64,000 bases of DNA from Thermalbibacter longus (GCF_023806485.1 NZ_JAMSLR010000002.1:186001-250000), one strand, 5' to 3'. Positions 15,528 to 24,591 are shown, counted from the first letter of the stretch. Notes: a model not told the origin generated them from the sequence alone. Numbers and translations are program-made.

Positions 15528-16574
15528 ATGACCGCGCGCTTCGTCAACCTGGCTATCCTGCTCTTGCTTACGCTGGAGTTGGCAAGCGGTTTCGGCAGCT
15601 TCCTGGTCGGGCAGCCCAGTGGCCAGTGGGTGCTCTGGCTGCACCGTGCCGGCGGGTGGGGGCTGGTCTGCCTGCTCTTCTGGAAGTGGGGTATCGTGGT
15701 TCGCTCCTACCGCCGGCACGGGCTGACGCCTGGGACAGTCTTCTCCGCGCTGGTGGCGGCTGTGTTCCTCGTATCTCTGGGATCTGGTCTGCTCTGGGCG
15801 ACGACGGGCCTGCCGCGCCTTAGCGTGCTGTTCGTCGGGGACTGGACCGGTCTCAGCCTGCACGTTGCCATCTCGCTGCTGTTGGTTCCGTTGGTCGCGC
15901 TGCATGCTGTGATGCGCTGGCCGCGCCCGCGCCGGGTCGACCTGGCGAGCCGCCGGGCCGCGCTGCGCTACCTAGGCCTGCTGGCTGCCGGCCTGGTGCT
16001 CTGGCGGGCGCAGGAGGCCGTCGCGGTTGCCGCCAGGTTCTCTGGCGCTAGGCGACGCTTCACCGGCTCACGCGAGGAAGCCAGCTTCCAGGGGAACGCC
16101 CACCCGGTCACGAACTGGCTGAGCGATCCCGTCTTGCGCCTAGAACCCGCGGCTTGGCGACTGCGCGTCTCTGGTCACGTCGAGCGCGAGCTGGTGCTCT
16201 CCTATGAAGACATCCTGGCGCTGCGCGCTGGCTCCCGCCAGGCGCTGCTCGACTGCACCGGCGGCTGGTACACGGTGCAGCGCTGGTCAGGCGTGCCGGT
16301 CGTGGCTCTGCTGGAACGCGCGGGGGTCAGGGAAGGAGCGCGCTGCCTGATCACGCGCTCGGCGACCGGCTACAGCCGCCGCTTCCCGCTCGCCCGCGCC
16401 GGTGAGCTGCTGCTGGCGACCCACGTGGAGGGGGAACCGCTCTCCGCCGCGCATGGCGCTCCGGCCCGGCTGGTGGCGCCGGGCTACCGGGGCTACTGCT
16501 GGGTCAAGTGGGTGGTGGAGCTGGAGGTGAGCCGGGAGCCGGCCTGGCTGCAAGCGCCGCTGCCGCTCCAGTAG
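15528..16574 (+). CDS. Membrane cytochrome-like / molybdopterin oxidoreductase fusion (MsrP/SUOX type)
   Basis: 348 residues in two parts. Residues 1-131 carry four hydrophobic segments with histidines H39, H112 and H126 placed as in cytochrome-b561-like or MsrQ-like haem proteins. Residues about 190-340 form a sulfite-oxidase-fold molybdopterin domain. Its ligand is Cys243 in LLDCTGGWYT, followed by RWSGVPVVALLERAGV and PGYRGYCWVKWVVELE. Between them SRRAALRYLGLLAAGLVLW (141-159) looks like a twin-arginine signal kept inside the chain. A one-protein version of the MsrP/MsrQ pair is the best reading; the substrate is unknown. It is transcribed divergently from rpmH, and moeA at 60.9 kb could supply cofactor. 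Confidence 0.8.
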   Translation: MTARFVNLAILLLLTLELASGFGSFLVGQPSGQWVLWLHRAGGWGLVCLLFWKWGIVVRSYRRHGLTPGTVFSALVAAVFLVSLGSGLLWATTGLPRLSVLFVGDWTGLSLHVAISLLLVPLVALHAVMRWPRPRRVDLASRRAALRYLGLLAAGLVLWRAQEAVAVAARFSGARRRFTGSREEASFQGNAHPVTNWLSDPVLRLEPAAWRLRVSGHVERELVLSYEDILALRAGSRQALLDCTGGWYTVQRWSGVPVVALLERAGVREGARCLITRSATGYSRRFPLARAGELLLATHVEGEPLSAAHGAPARLVAPGYRGYCWVKWVVELEVSREPAWLQAPLPLQ

Positions 16575-16580
16575 CGATGA

Positions 16581-18134
16581 TCAGCCCTCGATCAGGCTCT
16601 GGCCGGTCATCTCCTCCGGCTGCGGGAGCCCGAGGATCTGTAGCACCGTCGGCGCGACGTCCGCGAGCCGCCCGCCGGCGCGCAGCCGGGTGTGTCGATA
16701 GGGTGAGTCGTCCGGCGCCAGGACCACGAAGGGCACTGGGTTCTTGGTGTGCGCCGTCCAGACCTCGTTCGTGCTGGGGATCAGCATCTCGTCGGCATTG
16801 CCGTGGTCAGCGGTGACGATGGCCACTCCGCCACGTCCCAGGGTCGCTTGGACGATCCGACCCAGGCACTCGTCCACGCACTCGACGGCACGGACAGCGG
16901 CTTCGAAGACTCCCGTGTGTCCCACCATGTCGGGATTGGCGTAGTTGATCAACACGAACGCGTAGCGCCCGCTATCGATCGCTGCGAGTGCGGCGTCGGT
17001 CACGCCCGGCGCGCTCATCTCCGGCTTGAGGTCGTAGGTGGGCACCTTCGGGGAGGGCACAAGCTTGCGGTCCTCGCCGGGGAAGGGCTCCTCGCGTCCA
17101 CCGTTGAAGAAGTAGGTGACGTGGGCATACTTCTCGGTCTCGGCGGTGTGGAACTGGCGCAGGCCAGCCTCGCTCAGGACTTCGGCCAGCGGCCGGCGCA
17201 CGTTCTCGGTCGGGAAGGCCACCAGCACCGGGAAGTCGGGCTCGTACTCGGCCATGGTCACCATCAGCAGATCGCGCGGGAAGCGGCAGCGCTCGAAAGC
17301 CGTAAAGCTGGGATCGGTGAGCGCCTGCGTGAGCTGGCGAGCGCGATCGGCTCTGAAGTTGAAGAAGACCACGGCGTCGCCGTCGGCGATCGGCCCGATG
17401 GGCTGTCCGTCTGAGCCCGTAATGACGACCGGGTCGATGAACTCGTCGGTCACATCGCGCGCGTACGACTGCTGGATCGCGGCGACCGGGTCGGTTGCGG
17501 TCGGTCCCTGGCCGCAGACGATGGCGTCGTAGGCGCGCTTGGTGCGGTCCCAGCGCTTGTCTCGATCCATAGCGTAGTAGCGCCCGGAGATGCTCGCGAC
17601 GTGGCCGGTGCCGAGCTCGTCCATGCGCGCGAGTAGCCGGCGCATGAACTCGAGGCCCGAGGTCGGCTCGGTGTCGCGCCCGTCGGTGAAGGCATGGACA
17701 GCGACGCGCTCGAGCCGGCGACGGGCGGCCAGCTCGAGGAGCGCCTCCAGGTGCCGCTGGTGGCTGTGGACGCCGCCGTCACCGAGGAGCCCGAGCAGGT
17801 GAAGTGTCCGGCCGGGCTGGCTCGCCCGCTCGACCGCGGCCAGCAGTGCCGAGTTCTCGAAGAAGCTCCCGTCCTCGATCGCTAGGTCGATCCGGGTGAT
17901 GAGCTGGTAGACGATCCGGCCGGCCCCGAGGTTGAGGTGGCCGACCTCGGAGTTGCCCATCTGTCCGTCGGGGAGCCCGACGTCGCGGCCAGAGCAGCGG
18001 AGGGTCGTCATAGGGTAGCTGGCCTGGAGTCGATCCATAACCGGCGTGCTGGCGGCCAGGATGGCATTGCCAGGGTAATCCGGCCCGATAGCCCAGCCGT
18101 CGAGGATCACCAGCACGACTGTCGAGGGTGCCAC
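16581..18134 (-). CDS. gpmI: 2,3-bisphosphoglycerate-independent phosphoglycerate mutase
   Basis: Glycolytic/gluconeogenic enzyme interconverting 3- and 2-phosphoglycerate, 517 residues, normal family length. It has metal-binding LVILDGWAIG at the N-terminus, the catalytic serine in GQMGNSEVGHLNLGAGR, FTDGRDTEPTSG, SISGRYYAMDRDKRWDRT, and C-terminal TADHGNADEM and AHTKNPVPF. The frame is open 327 bases further upstream, but only GTG 18134 has a ribosome site (GGAGGGAGTGGAGC) and gives the canonical N-terminus. It lies convergent with and 6 bases from the oxidoreductase gene, and has its own promoter at 18200-18228. Confidence 0.96.
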   Translation of the reverse strand: MAPSTVVLVILDGWAIGPDYPGNAILAASTPVMDRLQASYPMTTLRCSGRDVGLPDGQMGNSEVGHLNLGAGRIVYQLITRIDLAIEDGSFFENSALLAAVERASQPGRTLHLLGLLGDGGVHSHQRHLEALLELAARRRLERVAVHAFTDGRDTEPTSGLEFMRRLLARMDELGTGHVASISGRYYAMDRDKRWDRTKRAYDAIVCGQGPTATDPVAAIQQSYARDVTDEFIDPVVITGSDGQPIGPIADGDAVVFFNFRADRARQLTQALTDPSFTAFERCRFPRDLLMVTMAEYEPDFPVLVAFPTENVRRPLAEVLSEAGLRQFHTAETEKYAHVTYFFNGGREEPFPGEDRKLVPSPKVPTYDLKPEMSAPGVTDAALAAIDSGRYAFVLINYANPDMVGHTGVFEAAVRAVECVDECLGRIVQATLGRGGVAIVTADHGNADEMLIPSTNEVWTAHTKNPVPFVVLAPDDSPYRHTRLRAGGRLADVAPTVLQILGLPQPEEMTGQSLIEG

Positions 18135-18199
18135 GCTCCACTCCCTCCGCGTTTCGATACCGCGTGCCCGGGCTGTGCCAGGCGCACCGGCGTTGTCTG

Positions 18200-18228
18200 A
18201 TAGTAGTGGTGGCGCAGCCCTGACGCAA
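18200..18228 (-). promoter_or_regulatory. Putative gpmI promoter
   Basis: Minus-strand TTGCGT (18223-18228), a 17-base spacer and TACTAT (18200-18205), 65 bases before the gpmI GTG. It lies in the divergent gpmI-ilvD region; on the plus strand a TACAAT (18266-18271) is a candidate -10 for ilvD. Confidence 0.55.
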
Positions 18229-18321
18229 CCTGAGCCGAGCGGGTCTTTCAGCCTCGGACTCACGGTACAATGCCGCCAGGTGAGGCATGCCGGCGAGGTG
18301 ACGACGTAAGGAGAGGCTCGA

Positions 18322-19992
18322 ATGCGCAGCGAGTTGATCACCCACGGAATCGAGCGAGCGCCGGCCCGGGCGATGCTCCGGGCGGTCGGGTTCACCGACG
18401 AGGACTTCGAAAAGCCGATCGTCGCCATCGCCAATACCTGGACTGACGCGATGCCGTGCAACTATCACCTGCGGGAGCTGGCCCAGCACCTGCGCGAGGG
18501 GATCCGCGAGGCGGGCGGCGTTCCGGTCGAGTTCAACACGGTGGCGGTCAACGATGCCATCGGCATGGGTACGCAGGCGATGAAAGCCTCACTGATCAGC
18601 CGGGAGGTCATCGCCGACTCGATCGAGCTCATGGCGCACGGGTACCAGTTCGACGCTGTTGTCGCGCTCGTCTCCTGCGACAAGACGATCCCCGGCGGAG
18701 CGATGGGGGTCATCCGTGCTGGCGTCCCGGCGATGGTGCTCTACGGCGGGTCGATCGCCCCGGGCCAGTGGGGCGGGCGCGAGCTGACGATCGTCGAGGT
18801 CTTCGAGGCCGTCGGTGCCTACGCCGCGGGGAAGATCAGCTACGAGGAGCTGCGCGAGATCGAGCGGCACGCGATCCCCGGGCCGGGGGCCTGCGGCGGC
18901 CAGTACACCGCGAACACGATGGCCATCGCGCTCGAGGTGCTCGGTCTGTCGCCGATGGGATACAACGCGATCCCGGCGGTCGCGCCGGAGAAGGCCGAGG
19001 CGACCCGCGAGGCCGGACGCCGGTTCATGGAGGTTGTGCGGGCCGGGCGCACGCCGAAGCAGTTCTTGACCAAATCGTCCTTCCACAACGCCATCGCGGC
19101 AGTGGCGGCGACCGGCGGCTCGACCAACGCTGTGTTGCACTTGATCGCGATCGCCCATGAAGTCGGGATCGAGCTGAAGCTGGAGGAGTTCGACGAGATC
19201 AGCCGCCGCACGCCAGTGATCGCCGACATGAAGCCGTGGGGCAAATACGTGGCCTGGAGCCTCTACAAGGCCGGCGGCAGCAAGCTAGTGACCAAGCGGC
19301 TGCTCGATGCCGGGCTCGTCGATGGCTCGACCGTTACCGTGACCGGCGAGACGTTGGCCCAGACGGTGGCCGACGCGACGGAGGCTCCCGGCCAGCCGGT
19401 GGTCTACGATCCGGCCAAACCGCTCAAGCCGCACGGGGGACTGGTCATCCTGCGCGGTTCGCTCGCGCCGGAGGGCGCTGTGCTCAAGCTCGCCGGCACC
19501 GAGCAAACGTACTTCCGTGGCCCGGCTCGCGTCTTCGACGCCGAGGAAGACGCGCTACGGGCCGTGCTCGACCGGCAGATCAAGCCGGGCGATGTCGTCC
19601 TCATCCGCTACGAGGGGCCGAAGGGTGGGCCGGGGATGCGGGAGATGCTCAGCGTGACCGCGGCGCTGGTCGGCGAAGGGTTGGGGCCAAAGGTGGCGCT
19701 GGTGACCGACGGCCGCTTCTCCGGTGGTACCAAGGGCTTGATGATCGGCCACGTTGCGCCGGAAGCTCCGCTGGGCGGACCGATCGCGCTGGTTCGCGAC
19801 GGCGACACGATCACGATCGATATCGAGAAGCGGCGGCTCGACCTCGAGGTGCCGGACGCCGAGCTAGCCGAGCGCCGCGCGGGCTGGACTCCTCCGCCAC
19901 CGCGGTTCACCCACGGCGTGTTCGCGCGCTATGCCGCGCTGGTCAGCTCGGCATCCGAGGGGGCAATACTGCGGACGCCGTCCTGGGTGTGA
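18322..19992 (+). CDS. ilvD: Dihydroxy-acid dehydratase
   Basis: Iron-sulfur enzyme that dehydrates 2,3-dihydroxy-isovalerate and -methylvalerate in valine/isoleucine synthesis; 556 residues, normal length. Visible signatures are FTDEDFEKPIVAIANTW near the N-terminus, VSCDKTIPGGAMG with cluster-ligand Cys, PGPGACGGQYTANTMA with a second Cys, AATGGSTNAVLHLIAIA, and near the C-terminus DGRFSGGTKGLMIGHVAPEA. AAGGAG stands eight bases before the ATG. It stands alone; no other branched-chain gene is next to it. A TACAAT -10 element lies at 18266-18271 with a weak -35. Confidence 0.97.
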   Translation: MRSELITHGIERAPARAMLRAVGFTDEDFEKPIVAIANTWTDAMPCNYHLRELAQHLREGIREAGGVPVEFNTVAVNDAIGMGTQAMKASLISREVIADSIELMAHGYQFDAVVALVSCDKTIPGGAMGVIRAGVPAMVLYGGSIAPGQWGGRELTIVEVFEAVGAYAAGKISYEELREIERHAIPGPGACGGQYTANTMAIALEVLGLSPMGYNAIPAVAPEKAEATREAGRRFMEVVRAGRTPKQFLTKSSFHNAIAAVAATGGSTNAVLHLIAIAHEVGIELKLEEFDEISRRTPVIADMKPWGKYVAWSLYKAGGSKLVTKRLLDAGLVDGSTVTVTGETLAQTVADATEAPGQPVVYDPAKPLKPHGGLVILRGSLAPEGAVLKLAGTEQTYFRGPARVFDAEEDALRAVLDRQIKPGDVVLIRYEGPKGGPGMREMLSVTAALVGEGLGPKVALVTDGRFSGGTKGLMIGHVAPEAPLGGPIALVRDGDTITIDIEKRRLDLEVPDAELAERRAGWTPPPPRFTHGVFARYAALVSSASEGAILRTPSWV

Positions 19993-20022
19993 GCGCAAGC
20001 CAGGCACGCTAGCTGCCATCTT

Positions 20023-20040
20023 CCCGCGTCGTGGCGCGGG
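20023..20040 (+). terminator. Hairpin after ilvD
   Basis: CCCGCG and CGCGGG arms with a 6-base loop, 30 bases after the ilvD stop. No T run follows, so it is a candidate rather than a clear intrinsic terminator. Confidence 0.35.
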
Positions 20041-20202
20041 GGCGTGCCCGAACTCTCCTGTGCCCGCGGCTCAGGCTGCGTTTCGGTGGACTCGATCGGC
20101 ATCTCGCCGTGCCCTGGCGAGAGGAGGGACGCCTTCGTCACCGGGCTCGGCTGTTTCCGCCGGCTGCCCGATCTCGACACGCGGATCAGTAGATTTCAAC
20201 GG

Positions 20203-20739
20203 ATGGCGAGTGGAGCCGTGTTACGGGCAGACCAGCTCATCATGGATGCGGCCGCGGGCGCGCGTATTCTCACCGCTGAGGAGCTACACGAGGTACTGGA
20301 GCATGTGGCACGGGCCGGCTTCGATCCTAATGCGCGCGAGCGGGCGCGAGGAGAGCTTGCCGGCCTCGTCTGGCAGGGCCAGGTGCTGCGTGGTTCGACG
20401 CTGCTGCCGCCGGCCGAGCGGCATTACGTGAAGCATGTGCTTCTGCGCCGAGAGTGGCCGGCGGGCACGTCATTGGAGGACTATCTCGAAAGTGCTCGGC
20501 AGACGATCCTGAACTCAGGGAGCAGCGTCTTCGTGAGCGCGTATCAGGGACAGTGGCAGCTCGCGGTGATCGGCGAGTCAGGGAACTGGCGCGGGCCTCA
20601 TGGGAACGAGTTCATCGTCGTCGAGTATCGCGTCGAAACTGGACACTGGACGACGGTCTTCCAGCCTAGAGACATGTATACTGACTTTATACGAACCGCC
20701 GGGAGAGAGCGTGTGCGATGGCTACGACGCAGGATCTGA
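20203..20739 (+). CDS. Hypothetical protein, first gene of an overlapping pair
   Basis: About 178 residues, function not recognised. It has an N-terminal helical region (TAEELHEVLEHVARAGFDP), then a loop-rich C-terminal half with alternating hydrophobic strands: SSVFVSAYQGQWQLAVIGESGNW, GPHGNEFIVVEYRVETGHWTTVFQP and RDMYTDFIRT. The strand-rich end with conserved-looking His, Arg and Tyr is reminiscent of small BECR-fold (RelE/barnase-like) RNases, but that is only an impression. The start is uncertain: ATG 20203 is chosen, with in-frame GTG 20218, ATG 20242 and GTG 20044 as alternatives. It overlaps the next gene by 22 bases. Confidence 0.55.
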   Translation: MASGAVLRADQLIMDAAAGARILTAEELHEVLEHVARAGFDPNARERARGELAGLVWQGQVLRGSTLLPPAERHYVKHVLLRREWPAGTSLEDYLESARQTILNSGSSVFVSAYQGQWQLAVIGESGNWRGPHGNEFIVVEYRVETGHWTTVFQPRDMYTDFIRTAGRERVRWLRRRI

Positions 20740-21020
20740 TCGATTTCGAGCTCGACATCTTGAACCGTGCGCTGGATGGGGTGCTCGACCTTGCCGAGGC
20801 GGGAGACGAGGAACCGGACACGGTGCGTTATCACGAGATGCTGGTCTGGAACTCCGACATGTCGCGGCTGAAGCTTGACCTCGACCCGGCCTACCGCAGA
20901 GGCCAGATGACGCTTGAGCAGCAGGAGCGCTACCGGGTATTGCTCGCGCGGCTCAAGGACGCTCTACCGCTCATCGAGCGGCTGGGCTTTGCCAAGCCAC
21001 AAGTGTCCTTGGAGCCGTAG
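20718..21020 (+). CDS. Small acidic helical protein, second gene of an overlapping pair
   Basis: 100 residues, acidic and helical throughout: DLIDFELDILNRALDGVLDLAE, YHEMLVWNSDMSRLKLDLDPAY, then QQERYRVLLARLKDALPLIERLG. No known domain was recognised. GGGAGAGAG lies nine bases before the ATG, inside the preceding gene, so it is translationally coupled. Size, acidity and overlap are what one expects of an immunity or antitoxin partner, but a simple two-subunit unknown protein is equally compatible. An AT-rich patch with GTATA/TATAC arms at about 20676-20692 just upstream could carry an internal promoter. Confidence 0.7.
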   Translation: MATTQDLIDFELDILNRALDGVLDLAEAGDEEPDTVRYHEMLVWNSDMSRLKLDLDPAYRRGQMTLEQQERYRVLLARLKDALPLIERLGFAKPQVSLEP

Positions 21021-21109
21021 CTGAGACGCCTAGCAGCCCACCAATCGGAGAGCGGTACGCGATTGGTCACGGCAACAACCACCGCCGGTGTCAGCCCGCC
21101 GCGGGCCGT

Positions 21110-21224
21110 GAGATCGGCGGCGTGTTCGCGCGCGGAAGCGTCTCGGCCCGTCTGAGATCAGCTACAGATGCCTCAGGGGGAGCGGCCAGACGCTCTAGCT
21201 CGCAGTCTATGCCCGTCTGAGATC
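21110..21224. repeat. Imperfect direct repeats around GAGATC
   Basis: GCCCGTCTGAGATC occurs exactly twice (21146-21159 and 21211-21224), each followed by (A/G)GC, two or three variable bases and CAGA. A third, shorter copy (GTGAGATCGGC) starts near 21108. They sit in the 279-bp space between two convergent units (the 20718 gene and purK). No gene was seen in that space. Confidence 0.6.
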
Positions 21225-21299
21225 GGCGCCAGACCAGCCGTGGCGGGCGGATCTGGCCAGGAGGGATGCCCGCCGGTAGCGATCGCTGGCTGCTCCCAG

Positions 21300-22415
21300 C
21301 TACGCTCGGGGGGCCGGCTCGCCCGCGCGCTCGATCACTTCGAAGAGCTGGGCCAGCCGGCGCTCGCGCTCCTCGGCGCTGGCGGCCAGGACGGTCACGT
21401 GGCCCAGCTTGCGGCGCGGGCGGGGTGCCTTGCCGTAGATGTGGACGTGCGCGCCGGGGACGCGCAGCAGCGCCTCGAGCGGCGGGAGGCTGCCCAGCAG
21501 ATTCACCATGCCGGCGTAGCCTCGGAGATTGACCTCACCCAGCGGTAGCCCGAGGATAGCCCGAAGGTGCTGCTCGAACTGGCTAGTCTCGGCGCCCTCG
21601 ATCGTCCAGTGGCCAGAGTTGTGCACGCGCGGTGCCATCTCGTTGGCCAGGAGCTGGTCGCCCACGACGAAGAACTCGATGGCCAGCATCCCGACGTAGT
21701 CGAGCGCGTCGAGCACCCGGCACGCGTAGGCTTCGGCCATCTCCTGGAGGTAGCGTCTCTCGATCCTGGCTGGGGCGCGCGAGCAGAAGAGGATCCCCTC
21801 CCGATGCTCGTTCTCGACGATGGGATAGACGATCGTCGAGCCGTCACGGCTCCGCGCTGCGAGTACCGAGACCTCCCGGTCGAACGGCACGAGCCGCTCG
21901 AGAAGGCAGGGTACCCCGCCGAGCTGCCGCCAGGCCGCCGAGGCCATCGAGCCGTCCATGATGCGCGCCTGTCCCTTGCCGTCGTAGCCCAGCCGGCGCG
22001 TCTTCAAGAGCGCAGGCAGGCCGATCGACGCCAGGGCATGCTCGAGCTCGTCCTCGCTGCTCACCGGCGCGTAGGCTGGCACCGGGATGCCGCAGGCCTC
22101 GAACAGGCGCTTCTCGGAGAGCCGATCTTGCGCAGTCTCGAGCGCTCGCGGCGGGGGATAGGCAGGCACCCGGCCGGTGAGCCACTCGACTGCACCGGCC
22201 GGCACGTTCTCGAACTCGTACGTGACCAGATCCACGCTCTCGACGAGCGAGCCGAGTGCTTCGGGATCGTCGTACGCGCCCACCACCAGCTCGCCGACTT
22301 GGCCGGCTGGGGCATCGGGTGCCGGGTCGAGGAAGCGGAAGCGGAGCCCCAGCGGGTAGCCGGCCAGCGCTAGCATGCGGCCGAGCTGTCCACCGCCGAG
22401 GATGCCGATCCTCAC
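21300..22415 (-). CDS. purK: N5-carboxyaminoimidazole ribonucleotide synthase
   Basis: ATP-grasp enzyme making N5-CAIR from AIR, ATP and bicarbonate in purine synthesis, 371 residues. It begins RIGILGGGQLGRMLALAGYPLG, with the DLVTYEFENVP motif, the ATP-grasp core LLKTRRLGYDGKGQ, IEFFVVGDQLLANEMAPRVHNSGHWT and VHIYGKAPRPRRKLGHVTV. The start is GTG 22415 with GAGGAGGG four bases upstream. It follows purE by 16 bases, so purE and purK form one unit supplying consecutive steps. Confidence 0.97.
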   Translation of the reverse strand: MRIGILGGGQLGRMLALAGYPLGLRFRFLDPAPDAPAGQVGELVVGAYDDPEALGSLVESVDLVTYEFENVPAGAVEWLTGRVPAYPPPRALETAQDRLSEKRLFEACGIPVPAYAPVSSEDELEHALASIGLPALLKTRRLGYDGKGQARIMDGSMASAAWRQLGGVPCLLERLVPFDREVSVLAARSRDGSTIVYPIVENEHREGILFCSRAPARIERRYLQEMAEAYACRVLDALDYVGMLAIEFFVVGDQLLANEMAPRVHNSGHWTIEGAETSQFEQHLRAILGLPLGEVNLRGYAGMVNLLGSLPPLEALLRVPGAHVHIYGKAPRPRRKLGHVTVLAASAEERERRLAQLFEVIERAGEPAPRA

Positions 22416-22431
22416 CCGACCCTCCTCGTGT

Positions 22432-22986
22432 CTAGGATCTCTCCCGCGGATCCGGATGCTCGAGCACGGCCCGGGTCTGTGCCTCCCGGTAGCGGCGCAG
22501 CGCCTCGCGAATCGCTGGGTACTTCATGCCGAGGATCGCGGCGGCCAGGAGCGCGGCGTTGATGGCACCGGCTCGCCCGATCGCCAGCGTGCCCACCGGC
22601 ACGCCGGCCGGCATCTGGACGATCGAGAGGAGCGAGTCAAGCCCGTTCAGCGCGTGCGACTGCACTGGCACGCCCAGCACCGGCAGCACCGTCTTGGACG
22701 CGGTCATCCCCGGTAGATGAGCGGCGCCGCCGGCTCCGGCGATGATCACCTCCAGGCCGCGCGCCTCGGCGGATCTGGCGTACTCGAAGAGCAAGTCCGG
22801 CGTCCGGTGTGCCGAGACGACTCGCACCTCGTGCGGGATGCCGAGCTGCTCGAGCGTGGCAGCGGCGTGGGACAACGTCTCCCAGTCGGAGCGAGAGCCC
22901 ATGATCACGCCCACGAGGGGGCGATCGGGTACCTGCTCACCATCGTGAAGGCGTGAGGGCTGGCCCTGCATCGCTGGGCGACTCAT
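22432..22986 (-). CDS. purE: N5-carboxyaminoimidazole ribonucleotide mutase
   Basis: Class I PurE, 184 residues, which moves the carboxylate of N5-CAIR to C4 to give CAIR. Signatures are [29 protein letters not shown] (catalytic His), [16 protein letters not shown], and [10 protein letters not shown] followed by [23 protein letters not shown]. The first 22 residues are an extension relative to E. coli PurE. The ATG at 22986 touches an AGGAAGG; ATG at residue 6 is an alternative start. Lies 53 bases after icd on the same strand. Confidence 0.97.
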   Translation of the reverse strand: MSRPAMQGQPSRLHDGEQVPDRPLVGVIMGSRSDWETLSHAAATLEQLGIPHEVRVVSAHRTPDLLFEYARSAEARGLEVIIAGAGGAAHLPGMTASKTVLPVLGVPVQSHALNGLDSLLSIVQMPAGVPVGTLAIGRAGAINAALLAAAILGMKYPAIREALRRYREAQTRAVLEHPDPRERS

Positions 22987-23039
22987 CCTTCCTAGCTGGA
23001 ACCATCGCCGGGTACGAGACGCTGCCTGGCCTGCCCGCC

Positions 23040-24506
23040 TCAGTCCTCGCCTTGTGCCTTGCTGAAGCCAAGCTCTCCGTCGAACGCGAGCAGGCGCTGG
23101 ATCCGGAACCAGGGATAGCGCTCGCCGATCAGCGATACGAGCTGGAAGATCTGGGCGTCGGTCACGCCGTTGCCAGCCGAGCGTGCCAGGAACCGGCAGC
23201 GCCAGTGGTCGACGTAGTCCGTCGTAGCCCCGGTCGGCGGGTAGACCTGCAGTCCCCGGTTGGAGATCAGGTGCAGCCGCAGCGGCGTGCCGTTGGCGAG
23301 CTGCTCGAGCGCGGGGCCGAGGGTCTCCGGCATCTCGGCAGCCTCGATATAGACGTCGACCCCAGCGACCCCACGCGAGGATACCTTTACGGTGTCGGGC
23401 TCCGGCTTCAGCGGCGGCATCTGGATCGGGCGGTACGTGCGCGACTGCCAGGTGCTGGAGCGCCGTCCCAGGTTGGCGATGATGGCGTCGGTGAACTCGG
23501 TCGTGCTCGCAGCGCGCTCGTCCCCCACGACGTCGCGCGTGAGCGCCTTTCCCTCTTCCAGCGTGACGATGACGGCCTGCTCGATCGCCTCGGCGGCATC
23601 GAACTCGTCGAGGTAGCGCAGCATCATCACCGCGGTGAGGATCATCGCGGTCGGGTTGATCACGTTCTTGCCGGCGTACTTGGGCGCCGAGCCGTGCACC
23701 GGCTCGAAGATCGCGATGCCGTGGCCGAGGTTGGCCGACGGTGCGAAGCCGAGTCCCCCGACCAGCCCGGAGGCGAGGTCGCTGATGATGTCGCCGTTCA
23801 TATTGGTCGTCACGATGACGTCGAACTGCTCCGGCTGCTTGACGAGCTGGTGGGCGCAGTTGTCGATGATGATGTGCTGCGCCTCGATGTCGGGGTAGTC
23901 GCGCGCCACCTCTTCGAAGATGCGCTTGAAGCTGCCCTCGGTGAGCTTGAGGATATTGGACTTGGTCGCGCCGTGGACAGTCTTGCGTCCCTCCGCGCGC
24001 GCGAGCTCAAAGGCGAAGCGAATGACTTTTTCGCTCCCTTTCTGGGAGATCAGCTTCGTCGCGTTCCAGACTCCCGGCGTTTCCCGGTATTCGATCGCGG
24101 CGTAGAGGTCTTCGATGTTCTCGCGCACGATGACGAGGTCGACCCCTCGGCCCCGGTACGGAGTGGGGATGGCGGGCAATTCCCGCACCGGCCGGACATT
24201 GGCGAATGCCTCGAAGAGCTTGCGGAGCGTGACGTTCGCGCTCTTCTCGCCGTATCCCACCGGTGTCTCGAGCGGCCCCTTGAGCACGACCCGCGATCGC
24301 AAGATCGACTCGATCGTATCGTCCGGCACGCCGCTGGCGATGCCTTCCTTAAAAACGCTGGCTCCGGCACGCCGCACGTCCCATTCGATCGGCACGCCGG
24401 TCGCTTCGACGATCCGGCGAGCCGACTCGACGACCTCTGGCCCGATCCCGTCACCGGGGATCAACGTGACCAGCTTTTTCCCCTCAGGCGTCACGCTGTA
24501 CTTCAT
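23040..24506 (-). CDS. icd: NADP-type isocitrate dehydrogenase, Thermus-like with C-terminal extension
   Basis: TCA-cycle enzyme converting isocitrate to 2-oxoglutarate and CO2, 488 residues. It contains [15 protein letters not shown], the substrate serine region [38 protein letters not shown], the DxxxD metal site in [16 protein letters not shown], and [19 protein letters not shown]. Residues about 345-488 form an extra C-terminal domain, as in the Thermus thermophilus enzyme of about 496 residues. ATG 24506 (GGAG eight bases upstream) is preferred to an in-frame GTG nine bases earlier. First gene of icd-purE-purK, with a promoter at 24563-24591. Confidence 0.93.
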   Translation of the reverse strand: MKYSVTPEGKKLVTLIPGDGIGPEVVESARRIVEATGVPIEWDVRRAGASVFKEGIASGVPDDTIESILRSRVVLKGPLETPVGYGEKSANVTLRKLFEAFANVRPVRELPAIPTPYRGRGVDLVIVRENIEDLYAAIEYRETPGVWNATKLISQKGSEKVIRFAFELARAEGRKTVHGATKSNILKLTEGSFKRIFEEVARDYPDIEAQHIIIDNCAHQLVKQPEQFDVIVTTNMNGDIISDLASGLVGGLGFAPSANLGHGIAIFEPVHGSAPKYAGKNVINPTAMILTAVMMLRYLDEFDAAEAIEQAVIVTLEEGKALTRDVVGDERAASTTEFTDAIIANLGRRSSTWQSRTYRPIQMPPLKPEPDTVKVSSRGVAGVDVYIEAAEMPETLGPALEQLANGTPLRLHLISNRGLQVYPPTGATTDYVDHWRCRFLARSAGNGVTDAQIFQLVSLIGERYPWFRIQRLLAFDGELGFSKAQGED

Positions 24507-24562
24507 GCTTCTCACTCCGGCGCATTGCTCGCTGAACGCTCGACCGGTCGTATGACCAACCG

Positions 24563-24591
24563 ACCTTACGCGATCAGCCCGGCCGCGTCAA
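24563..24591 (-). promoter_or_regulatory. Putative icd promoter
   Basis: Minus-strand TTGACG (24586-24591), a 17-base spacer and TAAGGT (24563-24568), 57 bases before the icd ATG. A 10-bp palindrome CGACCGGTCG (24541-24550) lies just downstream of the -10 and could bind a regulator. Confidence 0.6.
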
